Shown: in pieces, positions 1 through 10,563 of the stretch
How positions within the stretch are numbered: position 1 is the first letter of the stretch
Layout: each line of letters begins with the position of its first letter
Origin: Limnohabitans sp. DM1
GTDB taxonomy: Bacteria; Pseudomonadota; Gammaproteobacteria; Burkholderiales; Burkholderiaceae_C
Assembly: GCF_001269385.1 (NCBI RefSeq)
Contig: NZ_CXOO01000044.1
Coordinates: 1 to 51,049, forward strand
Direction of reading: 5' to 3'
DNA length: 51,049 nucleotides
Program-made: the position numbers and the translations under genes
Notes under the pieces: generated by a model
The model's input: only the letters and a program-made list of their open reading frames with translations
Database searches by the model: none
Told to the model about the DNA's origin: nothing

Positions 1-672
1 CGAACTGGCGTCCTACCTGGAAGACCATGGCTGCCCGTGCGAAAACATCATCCAGACCAGCATCGACATGTCGCCCGCCTTCATCTCGGGGGTTACCCAG
101 CATTTGCCCAACGCCCGGATCACGTTTGACAAGTTTCACATCATCGGTCACGCAAGCACTGCAGTGGACAAGATGCGCCGGATCGAGCAGAAGACCGACA
201 AGTCTCTCAAGGGCATGCGCTGGACTTTGCTCAAAGACACAGCCAAGCTCAAACCGGAGGCGGCAGCTGAACTGGATGCGTTGATGGCCAAGATGACCGT
301 CAAACGCACGGCCAGGGCGTGGTCCTACAAAGAGCAGTTGCGTGAGATCCTTGATCGAAAGCAGATCAACGTTGTGCGAACCATGCTGGATCACTGGTGC
401 ACATGCGTGATGCGCTCCAAGGTCGAACCGATGAAGGACGTTGCCAAGATGATCCGCGCTCATATGGAAGGCATCGTGGCCTGGGCGCAGACACGCCAGA
501 CCAACGGATTCCTCGAAGCCATCAACGGTTTGTTCCAGGCATCCAAGCGTCGTGCGCGTGGGTTTACGCGAATCACAACGATCAAGACTGTCATCTTCTT
601 GATCGCCGGGAGACTCGACTTCCACGCTATCAATCCTCATGCTGGGCAACCCACTTGAAATTCATCAGAGCC
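1..672 (+). mobile_element. ISL3-type insertion sequence, right end
   Basis: The transposase stop at 656-658 is followed after 14 bases by AGAGCC (667-672). ISL3-family ends characteristically start GGCTCT on the outer edge, so 672 is the likely right boundary. The next eight bases, TTAATTAA at 673-680, fit the 8-bp AT-rich target duplication typical of ISL3. The left end and the matching duplication lie outside the window, so the boundary is inferred from one side only. Confidence 0.65.
2..658 (+). CDS. ISL3-family transposase, C-terminal part (truncated by window edge)
   Basis: The reading frame is open from the window edge, so only the C-terminal ~218 residues are seen. It begins before the DMSPAF motif, which in ISL3 transposases carries a catalytic aspartate. 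The DKFH block follows about 20 residues later. The last catalytic acid lies in the TNGFLEAINGLFQ stretch, followed by KRRARGF, the standard ISL3 C-terminal signature. The frame has no internal stop, so this part looks intact. The product would cut and join the ends of its own element. The family call is from motif recognition and is firm; the exact IS name cannot be given. Confidence 0.9.
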   Translation, partial: ELASYLEDHGCPCENIIQTSIDMSPAFISGVTQHLPNARITFDKFHIIGHASTAVDKMRRIEQKTDKSLKGMRWTLLKDTAKLKPEAAAELDALMAKMTVKRTARAWSYKEQLREILDRKQINVVRTMLDHWCTCVMRSKVEPMKDVAKMIRAHMEGIVAWAQTRQTNGFLEAINGLFQASKRRARGFTRITTIKTVIFLIAGRLDFHAINPHAGQPT

Positions 673-704
673 TTAATTAATGAATCAAAGAACATCAAAG
701 CAGC

Positions 705-1781
705 ATGGATCAGGCTTCAAAGGCCGACGGTCATACGCACGCTGCAAGGCTCAATCGGGAGAGACGGAATGCGGCGCGTGATTTTGTTCAAAAACTGGCA
801 GCCTTGGGCCTGGGCTGCAGCCTGGGTGCACCTGCCTTGACCAAGGGGGCAAACAGTCCAACCCATGACCTGGAGGGGATTGAACTGGTCGTGCCTTTTG
901 GTGCGAATGGCATCACCAGTCAGGTGGCCCGGTACTTCCAAGCGGCGCTGTCCAACATGACCGGTTTGCCAGTCCAAGTGGCGCACCAGCATGGATATAC
1001 CGGCATGAAGGCGGTGGAGTATGCCGAACGTCACAGCCGTTCGAAGCGCCCCAGTCTTTTGATTGCAGGAGCGGTTGTCTGTACGGCGGGGGTGGTGGCC
1101 AGCCCGATGCACAACGTGAGAGCGGTCGATCAGTTCCGCTATGTGGCGTCTCTTTACCGTGATGATCCTGTCTTGATTGCGCGTCAAGAAACAGTCGCAA
1201 CGCTGGATGATTTGAAGCGTGTGTCATTGGCCAGTCGAAAGTGCGGTATCTCGGGGGTGGGCGCTGCAGGGCATTTGTTTTCGGAAATGATTTCCCGATT
1301 GGCGCAGCCATTGGGTGCCTACATGGTCACGCAGGGCGATGCCAATGCGATTGAGCGTGTGTTGAGTGGCGAACTGACGACAGCGATGGTGGACAAAGGC
1401 TCGTGTCATCGCTATCTGGACCGAGGCCTGAGTTTTCTGGTCAACATTGGCGATGGGCCGGTGATGAACCACAGAAACCAAGCGGTCGTCACGCTCTCGC
1501 AGTTGCTGGGGCACCGACTGAAGGGCTCATTTTTTTATTACTCCTGGGATGCCGTTTTGGCCCCAAGCCATGTGTCGAAGCCACTGATTGAGTCCTTGGC
1601 ATTGGACTTTCAAAAAATCATGGCCATGCCGGAATACCGCGCATTCAGAGGGGACCGTGGTTTGGCAGCGTTGAATCTGTCGGAGCGGGATTTCTCGCCA
1701 TTCGTCGCTCAGAAGAGAAAAGTGTGGGAGCAGGCGGTCGAGTTCTTCAACATCAATGCGGAAGAAGCCTTTGCTGGGTGA
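705..1781 (+). CDS. Bug/TctC-type tripartite tricarboxylate transporter substrate-binding protein
   Basis: 358 residues from ATG 705, slightly longer than the usual ~320-330. The stretch IELVVPFGANGITSQVAR (around residues 58-75) matches the strand and ligand loop after the signal peptide in Bug proteins. The segment GLPVQV, VASLYRDDPVLIA, SGVGAAGHLFSEM and the C-terminal region match the rest of the fold. The N-terminus has an arginine pair and RDFVQKLAALGLG, a Tat-like or Sec-like export signal preceded by an atypical ~20-residue stretch. The true start may therefore be later, or the 5' end may have been altered when the ISL3 element landed about 30 bp upstream. No TctA/TctB membrane genes are adjacent, as is normal for the many orphan Bug genes of Burkholderiales. 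The ligand is unknown. Confidence 0.75.
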   Translation: MDQASKADGHTHAARLNRERRNAARDFVQKLAALGLGCSLGAPALTKGANSPTHDLEGIELVVPFGANGITSQVARYFQAALSNMTGLPVQVAHQHGYTGMKAVEYAERHSRSKRPSLLIAGAVVCTAGVVASPMHNVRAVDQFRYVASLYRDDPVLIARQETVATLDDLKRVSLASRKCGISGVGAAGHLFSEMISRLAQPLGAYMVTQGDANAIERVLSGELTTAMVDKGSCHRYLDRGLSFLVNIGDGPVMNHRNQAVVTLSQLLGHRLKGSFFYYSWDAVLAPSHVSKPLIESLALDFQKIMAMPEYRAFRGDRGLAALNLSERDFSPFVAQKRKVWEQAVEFFNINAEEAFAG

Positions 1782-1789
1782 GCATGGGC

Positions 1790-2022
1790 TCAAGGCTTGG
1801 ACGCGCCAGTGTCCTGCGCATCGAGCCGGTTCAACACGGCAGTGCCGCCTGAATATCCCTTGTAGCGGCCATGGCCCGGAAATGATTTTCTGTGTCCCAT
1901 GCAGAAAGCGCATGGGCGCTCAGTTGTTCTACCAGTTTGTTCATGCTCAACCCACGGCTTTGGGCGAGTGATTTGAGTCGCTGCGCCGTGTCGTCGGGAA
2001 ATCGGATGGTCAAAGTGCTCAT
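1790..2022 (-). pseudogene. RHH antitoxin, frameshifted at its C-terminus
   Basis: From ATG 2022 the protein starts MSTLTIRFPDDTAQRL, a clear ribbon-helix-helix DNA-binding N-terminus, with GLSMNKLVEQ as the second helix. GGAGG lies ~8 bases upstream. The open frame ends at 1831 after 63 residues with ALPC. Restoring one G near 1838-1842 continues the frame as ALAVLNRLDAQDTGASKP and stops at 1790-1792, matching the usual tail of this family. The DNA-binding part is intact, so a truncated repressor could still be made. It sits directly downstream of, and overlaps by ATGA, the broken PIN toxin gene. Confidence 0.75.
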
Positions 2023-2402
2023 GTCCACTCCTCCAGACATTGCGCGGGTGTCAATACCCGCAGGTTTCCTCAAGGCAACTCGCCTTGACGCAAGTCGCGC
2101 AAATTGTGAGTCACGATGGCTTTTGCGCCCCCGCTAGGGCCAATTCGATCAAGTGCTTGTCGCCCTCATCAGGCAAATTGGGACGCCAGCCCGTAGTTCA
2201 CCGTGACCCAACGGCCTTGCCGAGCCAAAGCGCCCAGAACTTGCAGTCGCTCGACTGCGGTGGTGCTCTTGCCCCACACCGGTCGGGCCAGCAATTCTTG
2301 GTACTTCGTCCAGAGTGCATTGCCAAAAAGTGGCTGAAATTGCCTGCTCAATGCCCGTCGAAACATGGTGCGTGATTGGCCACCTATTGATTCGGCACGC
2401 TG
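2019..2402 (-). pseudogene. PIN-family toxin remnant (N-terminal loss, two frameshifts, one stop)
   Basis: Three frames of the minus strand add up to one PIN-domain toxin. First come GGQSRTMFRRAL and LFGNALWTKYQELLARP, ending in WVTVNYG. After one extra G at 2190-2192 the frame continues WRPNLPDEGDKHLIELALAG. After one missing G in the run at 2128-2132 it continues AIVTHNLRDLRQGEL, then a TGA at 2070-2072, then GNLRVLTPAQCLEEWT. The last codons overlap the antitoxin start (ATGA, 2019-2022). The N-terminal DTN motif with the first catalytic aspartate is missing. The RPNLPDEGD and THNLRD motifs are diagnostic of the COG1569-type PIN toxins. The gene is inactive as written. Confidence 0.8.
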
Positions 2403-2648
2403 AAGTTTGAATTTTTTGCGCCGTCACTGCTTATAGATTCGGCCCTATGAAGTCTGAGCCGTGTGTTGTCAGTTGGGAGGATTTTGTGGGAGCTTGCCAG
2501 CCAAGCGAAAAGCCAGTGGTCCACACGCGTCTGATCGCCAGCAGGGCTAGCGCCCACAAGGTGCAAGGTTGAAGTCACCCTGCAATCTTCACGGGGCCGG
2601 ATCAATAGGTACTATCAAGGCGTTTGGCAAGACGCTCCAGGCGGGCTC

Positions 2649-3287
2649 TCAAACCCCTCGCGCCAGCACCGGAAACAGCTTGTGTAGCCCATCTGCCATC
2701 ACCTCAACGGCCAGTGCGGCCAGGATCAGGCCCATCAATCGCGTCATCACGTTGATGCCGGTTTTACCCAGAATGCGGGCAATCGGGGTGGCCAGTGAAA
2801 AACACAGGGCGGTCGCCAACGCAATCACCACGCCGTAGCCGACCAGGGTGCCCAGTTGGGCGAAGTTCTTGGCTTTTTCGGCGTAAATCACCACGGTGGA
2901 CATGGTGGCCGGGCCGGTCAGCAAAGGGATGGTCAGCGGCACCACGGCAATGCTGGCGCCGACGGCCGCTTTGGCTTCGGCGTCGTGCACTTCGTCGGCA
3001 TTGGCGCGGGATTCAGCGGGTTGGGCGTTGAGCATCGACAAGGCAGCTGTCAGCAGCAACATGCCACCACCCACCTGAAAGCTGGCCAGCGAGATGCCAA
3101 AAAATTCCAGAATTTGCAGGCCCAGCAAGGCGCTGGCGGCGATCACCACAAAGGCGGAAAAGGACGACACCCATATCGTTCTCTTGCGCTGGGCTCGGCT
3201 GAAGCCCTGGGTGTAGTGAATAAAGAAAGGAACAATGGCCAAAGGGTTGACGATGGCCAGCAAGGTGATGAGCGGTTTGAAATCCAT
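2649..3287 (-). CDS. MarC-family integral membrane protein
   Basis: 212 residues from ATG 3287, the usual length. The start MDFKPLITLLAIVNPLAIVPFF is the standard MarC N-terminus; the frame stays open upstream of it but that part overlaps the neighbouring gene and looks non-coding. About six hydrophobic segments can be seen, including IPLLTGPATMSTVVIYA, the conserved loop and helix of the family. MarC proteins sit in the inner membrane. Their transport substrate is not established, and the old link to multiple antibiotic resistance has not held up. The gene is divergent from the YkvA-type gene, with about 64 bp between the starts. Confidence 0.88.
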   Translation of the reverse strand: MDFKPLITLLAIVNPLAIVPFFIHYTQGFSRAQRKRTIWVSSFSAFVVIAASALLGLQILEFFGISLASFQVGGGMLLLTAALSMLNAQPAESRANADEVHDAEAKAAVGASIAVVPLTIPLLTGPATMSTVVIYAEKAKNFAQLGTLVGYGVVIALATALCFSLATPIARILGKTGINVMTRLMGLILAALAVEVMADGLHKLFPVLARGV

Positions 3288-3351
3288 GGCCGCATTGTGA
3301 AGCAAAGGGTGTGCGCGGTAAGGGCGTTTGAGTTCGCATGTACCATTAGGC

Positions 3352-3735
3352 ATGTTTTTGATGCTTAAAAACTGGGCCCGACGCATCAGGAGTGATGGGG
3401 TGATGCTGTGGTTTGCTTGTCGTGACCCTCGCACACCACTCTGGCTCAAGGCGTTGGCCATTTTTGTGGTGGCGTACGCGCTCAGTCCGATTGATCTTGT
3501 GCCGGACTTTATTCCGGTGTTGGGCTTTTTGGATGATGTGATTTTGTTGCCCGTGCTGATCTGGCTCATCGTGCGCTATCTGCCTGAACCCATTGCCCGG
3601 GACGGGCGCGTCCAAGCCGATGCATGGATAGCCCTGCACCAGACCAAACCCGTCAGCCGTATGGGCCTGTTCTTGGTGTTGGTGGTTTGGGCTCTTGTGG
3701 CTTGGGCGCTTTGGCGTTGGTGGGGGAGTGACTGA
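3352..3735 (+). CDS. YkvA/DUF1232 family small membrane protein
   Basis: 127 residues if ATG 3352 is used; ATG 3361 is equally possible since neither has a strong ribosome binding site. The DUF1232 core ALAIFVVAYALSPIDLVPDF is diagnostic, followed by VLGFLDDVILLP. A second hydrophobic helix (GLFLVLVVWALVAWAL) closes the protein. The family has no settled function. The region between this gene and MarC is short, so the two promoters probably sit back to back. Confidence 0.85.
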   Translation: MFLMLKNWARRIRSDGVMLWFACRDPRTPLWLKALAIFVVAYALSPIDLVPDFIPVLGFLDDVILLPVLIWLIVRYLPEPIARDGRVQADAWIALHQTKPVSRMGLFLVLVVWALVAWALWRWWGSD

Positions 3736-3752
3736 AAAGGCAGGGTCGCGAT

Positions 3753-4217
3753 TTACGTGTCGGCAGGCGTGCGCCGTCTGAACATGCCCCAGCCTTCCAT
3801 TTGCAGCACCTTGTCACCGTTTTGCTTGGACATTTCCCACAGGTTGCGTGTCATGCCCACATCGGGGCGTTTGCTCATGGGTTTGGTCTCGAGTACCGTG
3901 CTTTGCAGGTGCAGGACGTCGCCCGGAAACACGGGCTTGAGCCATTTGATACCTTCCAGACCCGGCGAGCCCAGGCTGGAGGTGTTGTTCAGGAAGTTCG
4001 TCACCATCAGCCGCATGGCCATGGCGCAGGTGTGCCAGCCGCTGGCGGACAGGGCGCCAAAGACCGAGGCTTTGGCCGCTTCATCGTCCAAGTGGAACGG
4101 CTGGGGGTCAAACTGGGTGGCAAAAGCGATGATCTCTTCGCGGGTGGGGGTGATGCTGCCCAAATCGCGCACTTGGCCCACGGCCATGTCTTCCCAAAAG
4201 TATTTGATTTCGGCCAT
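3753..4217 (-). CDS. MaoC-like (R)-specific enoyl-CoA hydratase / dehydratase
   Basis: 154 residues from ATG 4217, with GGGAGG six bases upstream. Its ATG overlaps the stop of the SDR gene (TGATG), so the two are translationally coupled. The hotdog-fold signature FDPQPFHLDDEAA and then GWHTCAMAMRLM carries the active-site Asp and His region of MaoC hydratases. The middle GLEGIKWLKPVFPGD and the C-terminal MEGWGMFRRR are typical. A MaoC dehydratase next to a short-chain reductase suggests linked hydration and reduction of an acyl thioester, but the substrate cannot be read from the sequence. Confidence 0.85.
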   Translation of the reverse strand: MAEIKYFWEDMAVGQVRDLGSITPTREEIIAFATQFDPQPFHLDDEAAKASVFGALSASGWHTCAMAMRLMVTNFLNNTSSLGSPGLEGIKWLKPVFPGDVLHLQSTVLETKPMSKRPDVGMTRNLWEMSKQNGDKVLQMEGWGMFRRRTPADT

Positions 4218-4963
4218 CAACGGCCTCCCGAAATGTCCAGAAAACTCATGGTGGTGTAGCTGGCGCTGTCCGACAGCAGCCAGACGATGCCCTGGGCCAC
4301 TTCGTCGGCCGTGCCGCCGCGCTGGGCGGGCACCAGGTGCTGCAGCTCTTTGACCCGGTTGGGCAAGCCGCCCGAGGCGTGGATTTCGGTCTCGATCAGG
4401 CCCGGGCGCACGGCGTTCACACGGATGCCTTCCGCAGCGACTTCTTTGGCCAGACCGATGGTGAAGGCGTCAATCGCACCCTTGGCGGCGGCGTAGTCCA
4501 CATATTGCCCAGGCGCGCCCAAACGGGATGCCGCGCTGGACACGTTGACGATGCTGCCGCCTTCGCCGCCGTGTTGCGTGCTCATGCGCCGCACGGCTTC
4601 TCGGGCGCAAATCAGGCTGCCGATCACGTTGATGTCGAACATGCGCTTCCACCGGGCCACGCTCATTTCGTCGACGCGGGCTTTGACGTCGACCACACCT
4701 GCGTTGTTGACCAGACCGGTCAGGCGGCCGAACTTGGCGTCGATGTGCTCGAACATGCGCAGCACCTGGGCTTCCTCGGCCACATCGGCCTGCACCGACA
4801 TGGCTTGCCCTCCCATGGCCCGGATCTGGCGCACTACTTCGTCGGCGGCCAGCGAGTTGGCGGTGTAGTTCACCGCCACCGACCAGCCGTTTTGGGCCGC
4901 CAACAGGGCGGTTGCCGCCCCGATGCCCCGGCTGCCACCGGTCACCAACAAGACCTTGTTCAT
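4217..4963 (-). CDS. Short-chain dehydrogenase/reductase (SDR), NAD(P)-dependent
   Basis: 248 residues from ATG 4963, with AGGAG in the right place upstream. The Rossmann motif TGGSRGIG lies at residues ~8-15, NNAG near 87-90, the catalytic serine in NVSSAASR, and the YxxxK pair in YAAAK. The C-terminal part has VRPGLIETEIH, the cofactor-binding PG motif. This is a classical SDR of FabG/glucose-dehydrogenase type. It forms an operon with the MaoC dehydratase and is divergent from the isomerase gene at 5044. Confidence 0.92.
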   Translation of the reverse strand: MNKVLLVTGGSRGIGAATALLAAQNGWSVAVNYTANSLAADEVVRQIRAMGGQAMSVQADVAEEAQVLRMFEHIDAKFGRLTGLVNNAGVVDVKARVDEMSVARWKRMFDINVIGSLICAREAVRRMSTQHGGEGGSIVNVSSAASRLGAPGQYVDYAAAKGAIDAFTIGLAKEVAAEGIRVNAVRPGLIETEIHASGGLPNRVKELQHLVPAQRGGTADEVAQGIVWLLSDSASYTTMSFLDISGGR

Positions 4964-5043
4964 CGCGTAGCTCCTGCAAAAATTCCAGACTGCGGTTACA
5001 ACCGCTGCTCTTGCAACCATTACACAACACACAAGGAGACCGC

Positions 5044-5646
5044 ATGGGTCGCACAGTGGACTATTACTTCGCCCCGCAAAGCCCCTGGGCATATTTGGGC
5101 CACCAACGCCTGGCCGACATCGTGCAGCGCACAGGAGCGACCGTGCGGGTGATGCCCATTGACTTGGGCGGCAAGGTGTTTCCGATTTCAGGCGGCTTGC
5201 CTTTGGGGCAGCGTGCGCCGCAGCGGCAAGCCTACCGTTTGGTGGAGTTGCAGCGCTTCAGTGCCCACCTGAATGCACCGCTGAACCTTAAGCCCAAGTA
5301 TTTTCCCGTGGGGGGCGATGATGCGGCCCGCCTCATCATTGCAGCGGATCTGGCGCAAGGTGCCCCATCGGCCATGAAGGTGGCGGGGGCCATTTTGGCG
5401 GCTTGCTGGGCGCAAGAGCGCAACATTGCCGACGATAAAGTTTTGGCCCAGTTGTTGAGCGAGCAGGGCTTGCCCGCCACATTGCTGGAGCAATCGCACA
5501 GCCAAGCCGTGCAAGAGCGTTACGAGACATATACCCAGGCGGCCATTGATGCGGGTGTATTCGGTGCGCCAAGTTACGTGATCAGTGGCGAGATTTTTTG
5601 GGGCCAGGACCGTCTCGACTTTGTCGAGCGGCTGTTGAGCCGTTGA
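5044..5646 (+). CDS. 2-hydroxychromene-2-carboxylate isomerase / DsbA-like GST-kappa family
   Basis: 200 residues from ATG 5044, preceded by AAGGAGA. The N-terminal YYFAPQSPWAYLG holds the active-site serine of the kappa-class fold (SPWAY in place of a CxxC). The middle is helical, and GVFGAPSYVI is the cis-proline loop that returns to the thioredoxin core. Members isomerise hydroxychromene carboxylates in naphthalene breakdown, but many chromosomal copies have unknown glutathione-dependent roles. No aromatic-degradation operon surrounds it, so a general redox or isomerase role is as likely. Confidence 0.85.
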   Translation: MGRTVDYYFAPQSPWAYLGHQRLADIVQRTGATVRVMPIDLGGKVFPISGGLPLGQRAPQRQAYRLVELQRFSAHLNAPLNLKPKYFPVGGDDAARLIIAADLAQGAPSAMKVAGAILAACWAQERNIADDKVLAQLLSEQGLPATLLEQSHSQAVQERYETYTQAAIDAGVFGAPSYVISGEIFWGQDRLDFVERLLSR

Positions 5647-5746
5647 GAAGGCGCAAGGCGCTGACCGCCAAAGGCCCATCACACAAGCCGTTCAGAGCGC
5701 TTGAGCATTGAACGATTCCACTTGCAATACTCACCAAGGAAAATTC

Positions 5747-6452
5747 ATGGGAACGATGATTGAACTGCAAAGCGCAGACGGCACTGTGGTACCCGCCTAC
5801 GAGGCCCGGCCTGTTGGCACGCCCAAAGGGGCTGTGGTGGTGATTCAGGAGATTTTTGGCGTCAACAGCCACATCCGCGCCGTGGCTGATGGCTATGCGG
5901 CCGAGGGTTACCTGGCCGTCGCGCCTGCGGCTTTTCACCGCGTCAAACCCGGGGTGGAGTTGGGTTATGCCGATGCCGACATGGGCGAAGGCTTTGGCTA
6001 CAAAACCGCGGCGGAGGCATTGCCTGCGCCCGGCGTGATGCAGGACATTCAGGCGGCGATTGACCATGCGGCCCAATCCTCAGGCGGCAAGGTGGGCATC
6101 GTGGGTTATTGCTGGGGCGGTTTGCTGACCTGGCGTGCGGCCTGCACTTTGTCCGGCCTGCACTTTGTCCGGCCTGAGCGCGGCGGTGCCTTATTACGGT
6201 GGCGGTGTCACCACCGAAGCCGAAACCGCTCGTCAGCCTCGCGTGCCTGTCATGGCGCACTTTGCCGACGAGGACAAGTGGATTCCTTTGGACACGGTCG
6301 AGACTTTCAAAACGGCCCATCCTTCGGTCCAGGTGTTCATCTATGCCGCGCACCACGGCTTCAACTGTGACCAGCGCAGCGCCTGGCATGCGCCTTCAGC
6401 ACAGTTGGCACGGGAGCGCACACTGGCGTTTTTTGCCCAGCATCTGGGCTGA
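5747..6452 (+). pseudogene. Dienelactone hydrolase family protein, frameshifted by 16-bp duplication
   Basis: The first frame from ATG 5747 gives the N-terminal half, including the nucleophile elbow GIVGYCWGG (cysteine). It then runs out of frame within a tandem repeat. The second frame resumes with SAAVPYYGGGV, FADEDKWIP (acid) and IYAAHHGFNCD (histidine). Between 6139 and 6170 the 16-base unit ggcctgcactttgtcc is present twice in direct tandem. Removing one copy gives one uninterrupted protein of ~229 residues with all three catalytic residues. The rest of the gene shows no decay, so the mutation is recent or an assembly artefact. Confidence 0.88.
6139..6170 (+). repeat. 16-bp perfect tandem duplication inside the dienelactone hydrolase gene
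   Basis: Two adjacent copies of ggcctgcactttgtcc (6139-6154, 6155-6170) are followed by a further ggcctg. Sixteen is not a multiple of three, so the duplication breaks the frame. The six bases shared across the junction fit replication slippage. Confidence 0.95.
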
Positions 6453-6487
6453 TCGCCTGATGTGGTAACGACGCCCTTGGGGCGATT

Positions 6488-8973
<2,486 letters not shown>

Positions 8974-8986
8974 CTACACTTGCAGC

Positions 8987-9415
8987 ATGCTCTGGATCAA
9001 AGCCCTTCACATCGTTTTCATCGCCAGCTGGTTTGCGGGCTTGTTTTATTTGCCGCGCATTTTTGTGAATCTGGCCATGGTGGCGCCCGATTCGCAGGCT
9101 GAACGGGACCGCCTCTTGCTCATGGCGGGCAAGCTGTATCGCTTCATGACGATCCTGGCCGTGCCCGCTTTGGTGCTGGGCCTGTGGTTGTGGCTGGTCT
9201 ATGGCATAGGCCGTGGCCCCGGCCAGGGCTGGATGCATGCCAAGCTGGCCATTGTGGTGGCTTTGCTGGCTTACCACCACAGCTGTGGCGTGATCTTGCG
9301 CAAGTTCAGTGGCGGACAGATGCATCGCAGCCATGTTTGGTTCCGGTGGTTCAACGAGGCGCCCGTGTTGATGATGCTGGCGGCAGTGATCTTGGTGGTG
9401 GTCAAGCCTTTCTGA
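8987..9415 (+). CDS. hemJ: HemJ-type protoporphyrinogen IX oxidase (CopD-like membrane protein)
   Basis: 142 residues from ATG 8987; the longer open frame upstream runs through the terminator and is not coding. Four membrane segments are visible. MLWIKALHIVFIASWFAGL holds the conserved histidine near residue 8, and the C-terminus FRWFNEAPVLMMLAAVILV is typical of HemJ. The enzyme oxidises protoporphyrinogen to protoporphyrin in the inner membrane. Its position head-to-head with hemB supports the haem role. The family is related to CopD, so a general CopD-like call is the fallback. Confidence 0.85.
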   Translation: MLWIKALHIVFIASWFAGLFYLPRIFVNLAMVAPDSQAERDRLLLMAGKLYRFMTILAVPALVLGLWLWLVYGIGRGPGQGWMHAKLAIVVALLAYHHSCGVILRKFSGGQMHRSHVWFRWFNEAPVLMMLAAVILVVVKPF

Positions 9416-9428
9416 GGGCGCTGCGAGC

Positions 9429-10538
9429 ATGTCAACCCAGCGTAAAACGGCCGCCTGGCCCTTGACCTGGATTTACGGGGTGTTGATCGTCTACGCCAGC
9501 CTGTACCCATTTGACAACTGGCGTGTTCAGGGCATTGCCCCTTGGGCGTTTTTAACCGCGCCTTTGCCCCGTTATTGGACTGGTTTTGATGTCCTGTCCA
9601 ATGTCCTTGGCTATGCCCCCTTTGGTTTTTTGCTGGCGCTGGCCGTGCACCGCACGCAACGGCGCAGCTCGGCCATTGCCCTGGCGACCTTGGCGGCGGC
9701 CGTGTTGTCGCTGTTGATGGAGTCGCTGCAAATGTTTTTACCGGTGCGTGTGCCCTCCAATGTGGATGCGGCGCTGAACATTGCCGGGGCTTGGGGGGGC
9801 GCGGTGTTGGCCCGGAGCCTGGAATGGGTCGGCTTGATTGACCGCTGGAGCCGTTTTCGTGACCGCTGGTTTGTGCCGGACGCCAGTGATGCCCTGGTCC
9901 TGCTGGCAGTCTGGCCTTTGGCCTTGCTGTTTCCTGCGCCGGTAAGTTTTGGCCTAGGGCAAGTGCTCGAGCGCCTGGAGGCGGCCTTGGCCCATGGCCT
10001 GGAGGGCAGCCTCTGGATTGAGTGGTTGCCACTGCGCGAGGTGGAGTTGCAGCCGCTCTTGCCGGTCAGTGAAATGTTGTGCGCAGCCATTGGCTTGCTG
10101 CTGCCGTGTTTGCTGGCCTTTGGTGTGGTGCGCCAGTGGCGTCAGCGCCTCATTGCGGCCTTGTGGGTGCTGGTGTCGGGCTTTGGCTTCAGCGCGCTGT
10201 CGGCGGCATTGACCTATGGACCGGCGCATGCCTGGGGCTGGGTGGGGCAAGAGGTGCTGGTGGGCTTGGGTGTGGCGGCTGTGGGCATGTTGCTGCTGTC
10301 CTTTTGCGCCGCACGGGTGTGCTGGGTGCTGGCCTTGGCGGCCCTGGTCTGGCAGCTGGCGCTGCTCAACAACGCTTCGGCCGATGCTTATTTTTCCCTG
10401 ACGCTACAAACCTGGGAGCAGGGGCAGTTCATTCGTTTTCATGGACTGATCCAGTGGTTGGGCTGGCTGTGGCCCTATGCCTTGTTGGTCTATTTGGTCC
10501 GGCATTTGTCGGCATCGGGGCAGAGCCAGAACGTCTGA
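9429..10538 (+). CDS. VanZ-like family integral membrane protein
   Basis: 369 residues. The N-terminal ~125 residues have the VanZ-like pattern: YASLYPFDNW after the first helix, FDVLSNVLGYAPFGFLLAL, and LMESLQMFLPVRVPSNVDAALN with the conserved E/Q and the NxxG-like end (LNIAGAWGG). The second half adds at least four more hydrophobic segments of no recognised family. It begins 13 bp after hemJ and may be co-transcribed. VanZ itself gives low-level teicoplanin resistance by an unknown route; most homologues have no known role. Confidence 0.8.
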   Translation: MSTQRKTAAWPLTWIYGVLIVYASLYPFDNWRVQGIAPWAFLTAPLPRYWTGFDVLSNVLGYAPFGFLLALAVHRTQRRSSAIALATLAAAVLSLLMESLQMFLPVRVPSNVDAALNIAGAWGGAVLARSLEWVGLIDRWSRFRDRWFVPDASDALVLLAVWPLALLFPAPVSFGLGQVLERLEAALAHGLEGSLWIEWLPLREVELQPLLPVSEMLCAAIGLLLPCLLAFGVVRQWRQRLIAALWVLVSGFGFSALSAALTYGPAHAWGWVGQEVLVGLGVAAVGMLLLSFCAARVCWVLALAALVWQLALLNNASADAYFSLTLQTWEQGQFIRFHGLIQWLGWLWPYALLVYLVRHLSASGQSQNV

Positions 10539-10563
10539 AAAGGGGCAGGCCTAAAATCTGGCC

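Noticed and set aside
2384..2605. 73-residue minus-strand frame upstream of the PIN remnant
   Set aside because: No family, no ribosome binding site, and its frame does not join the PIN reconstruction.
6139..6170. Programmed frameshift in the dienelactone hydrolase
   Set aside because: There is no slippery heptamer; the lesion is a 16-bp duplication and dropping one copy restores the frame exactly.
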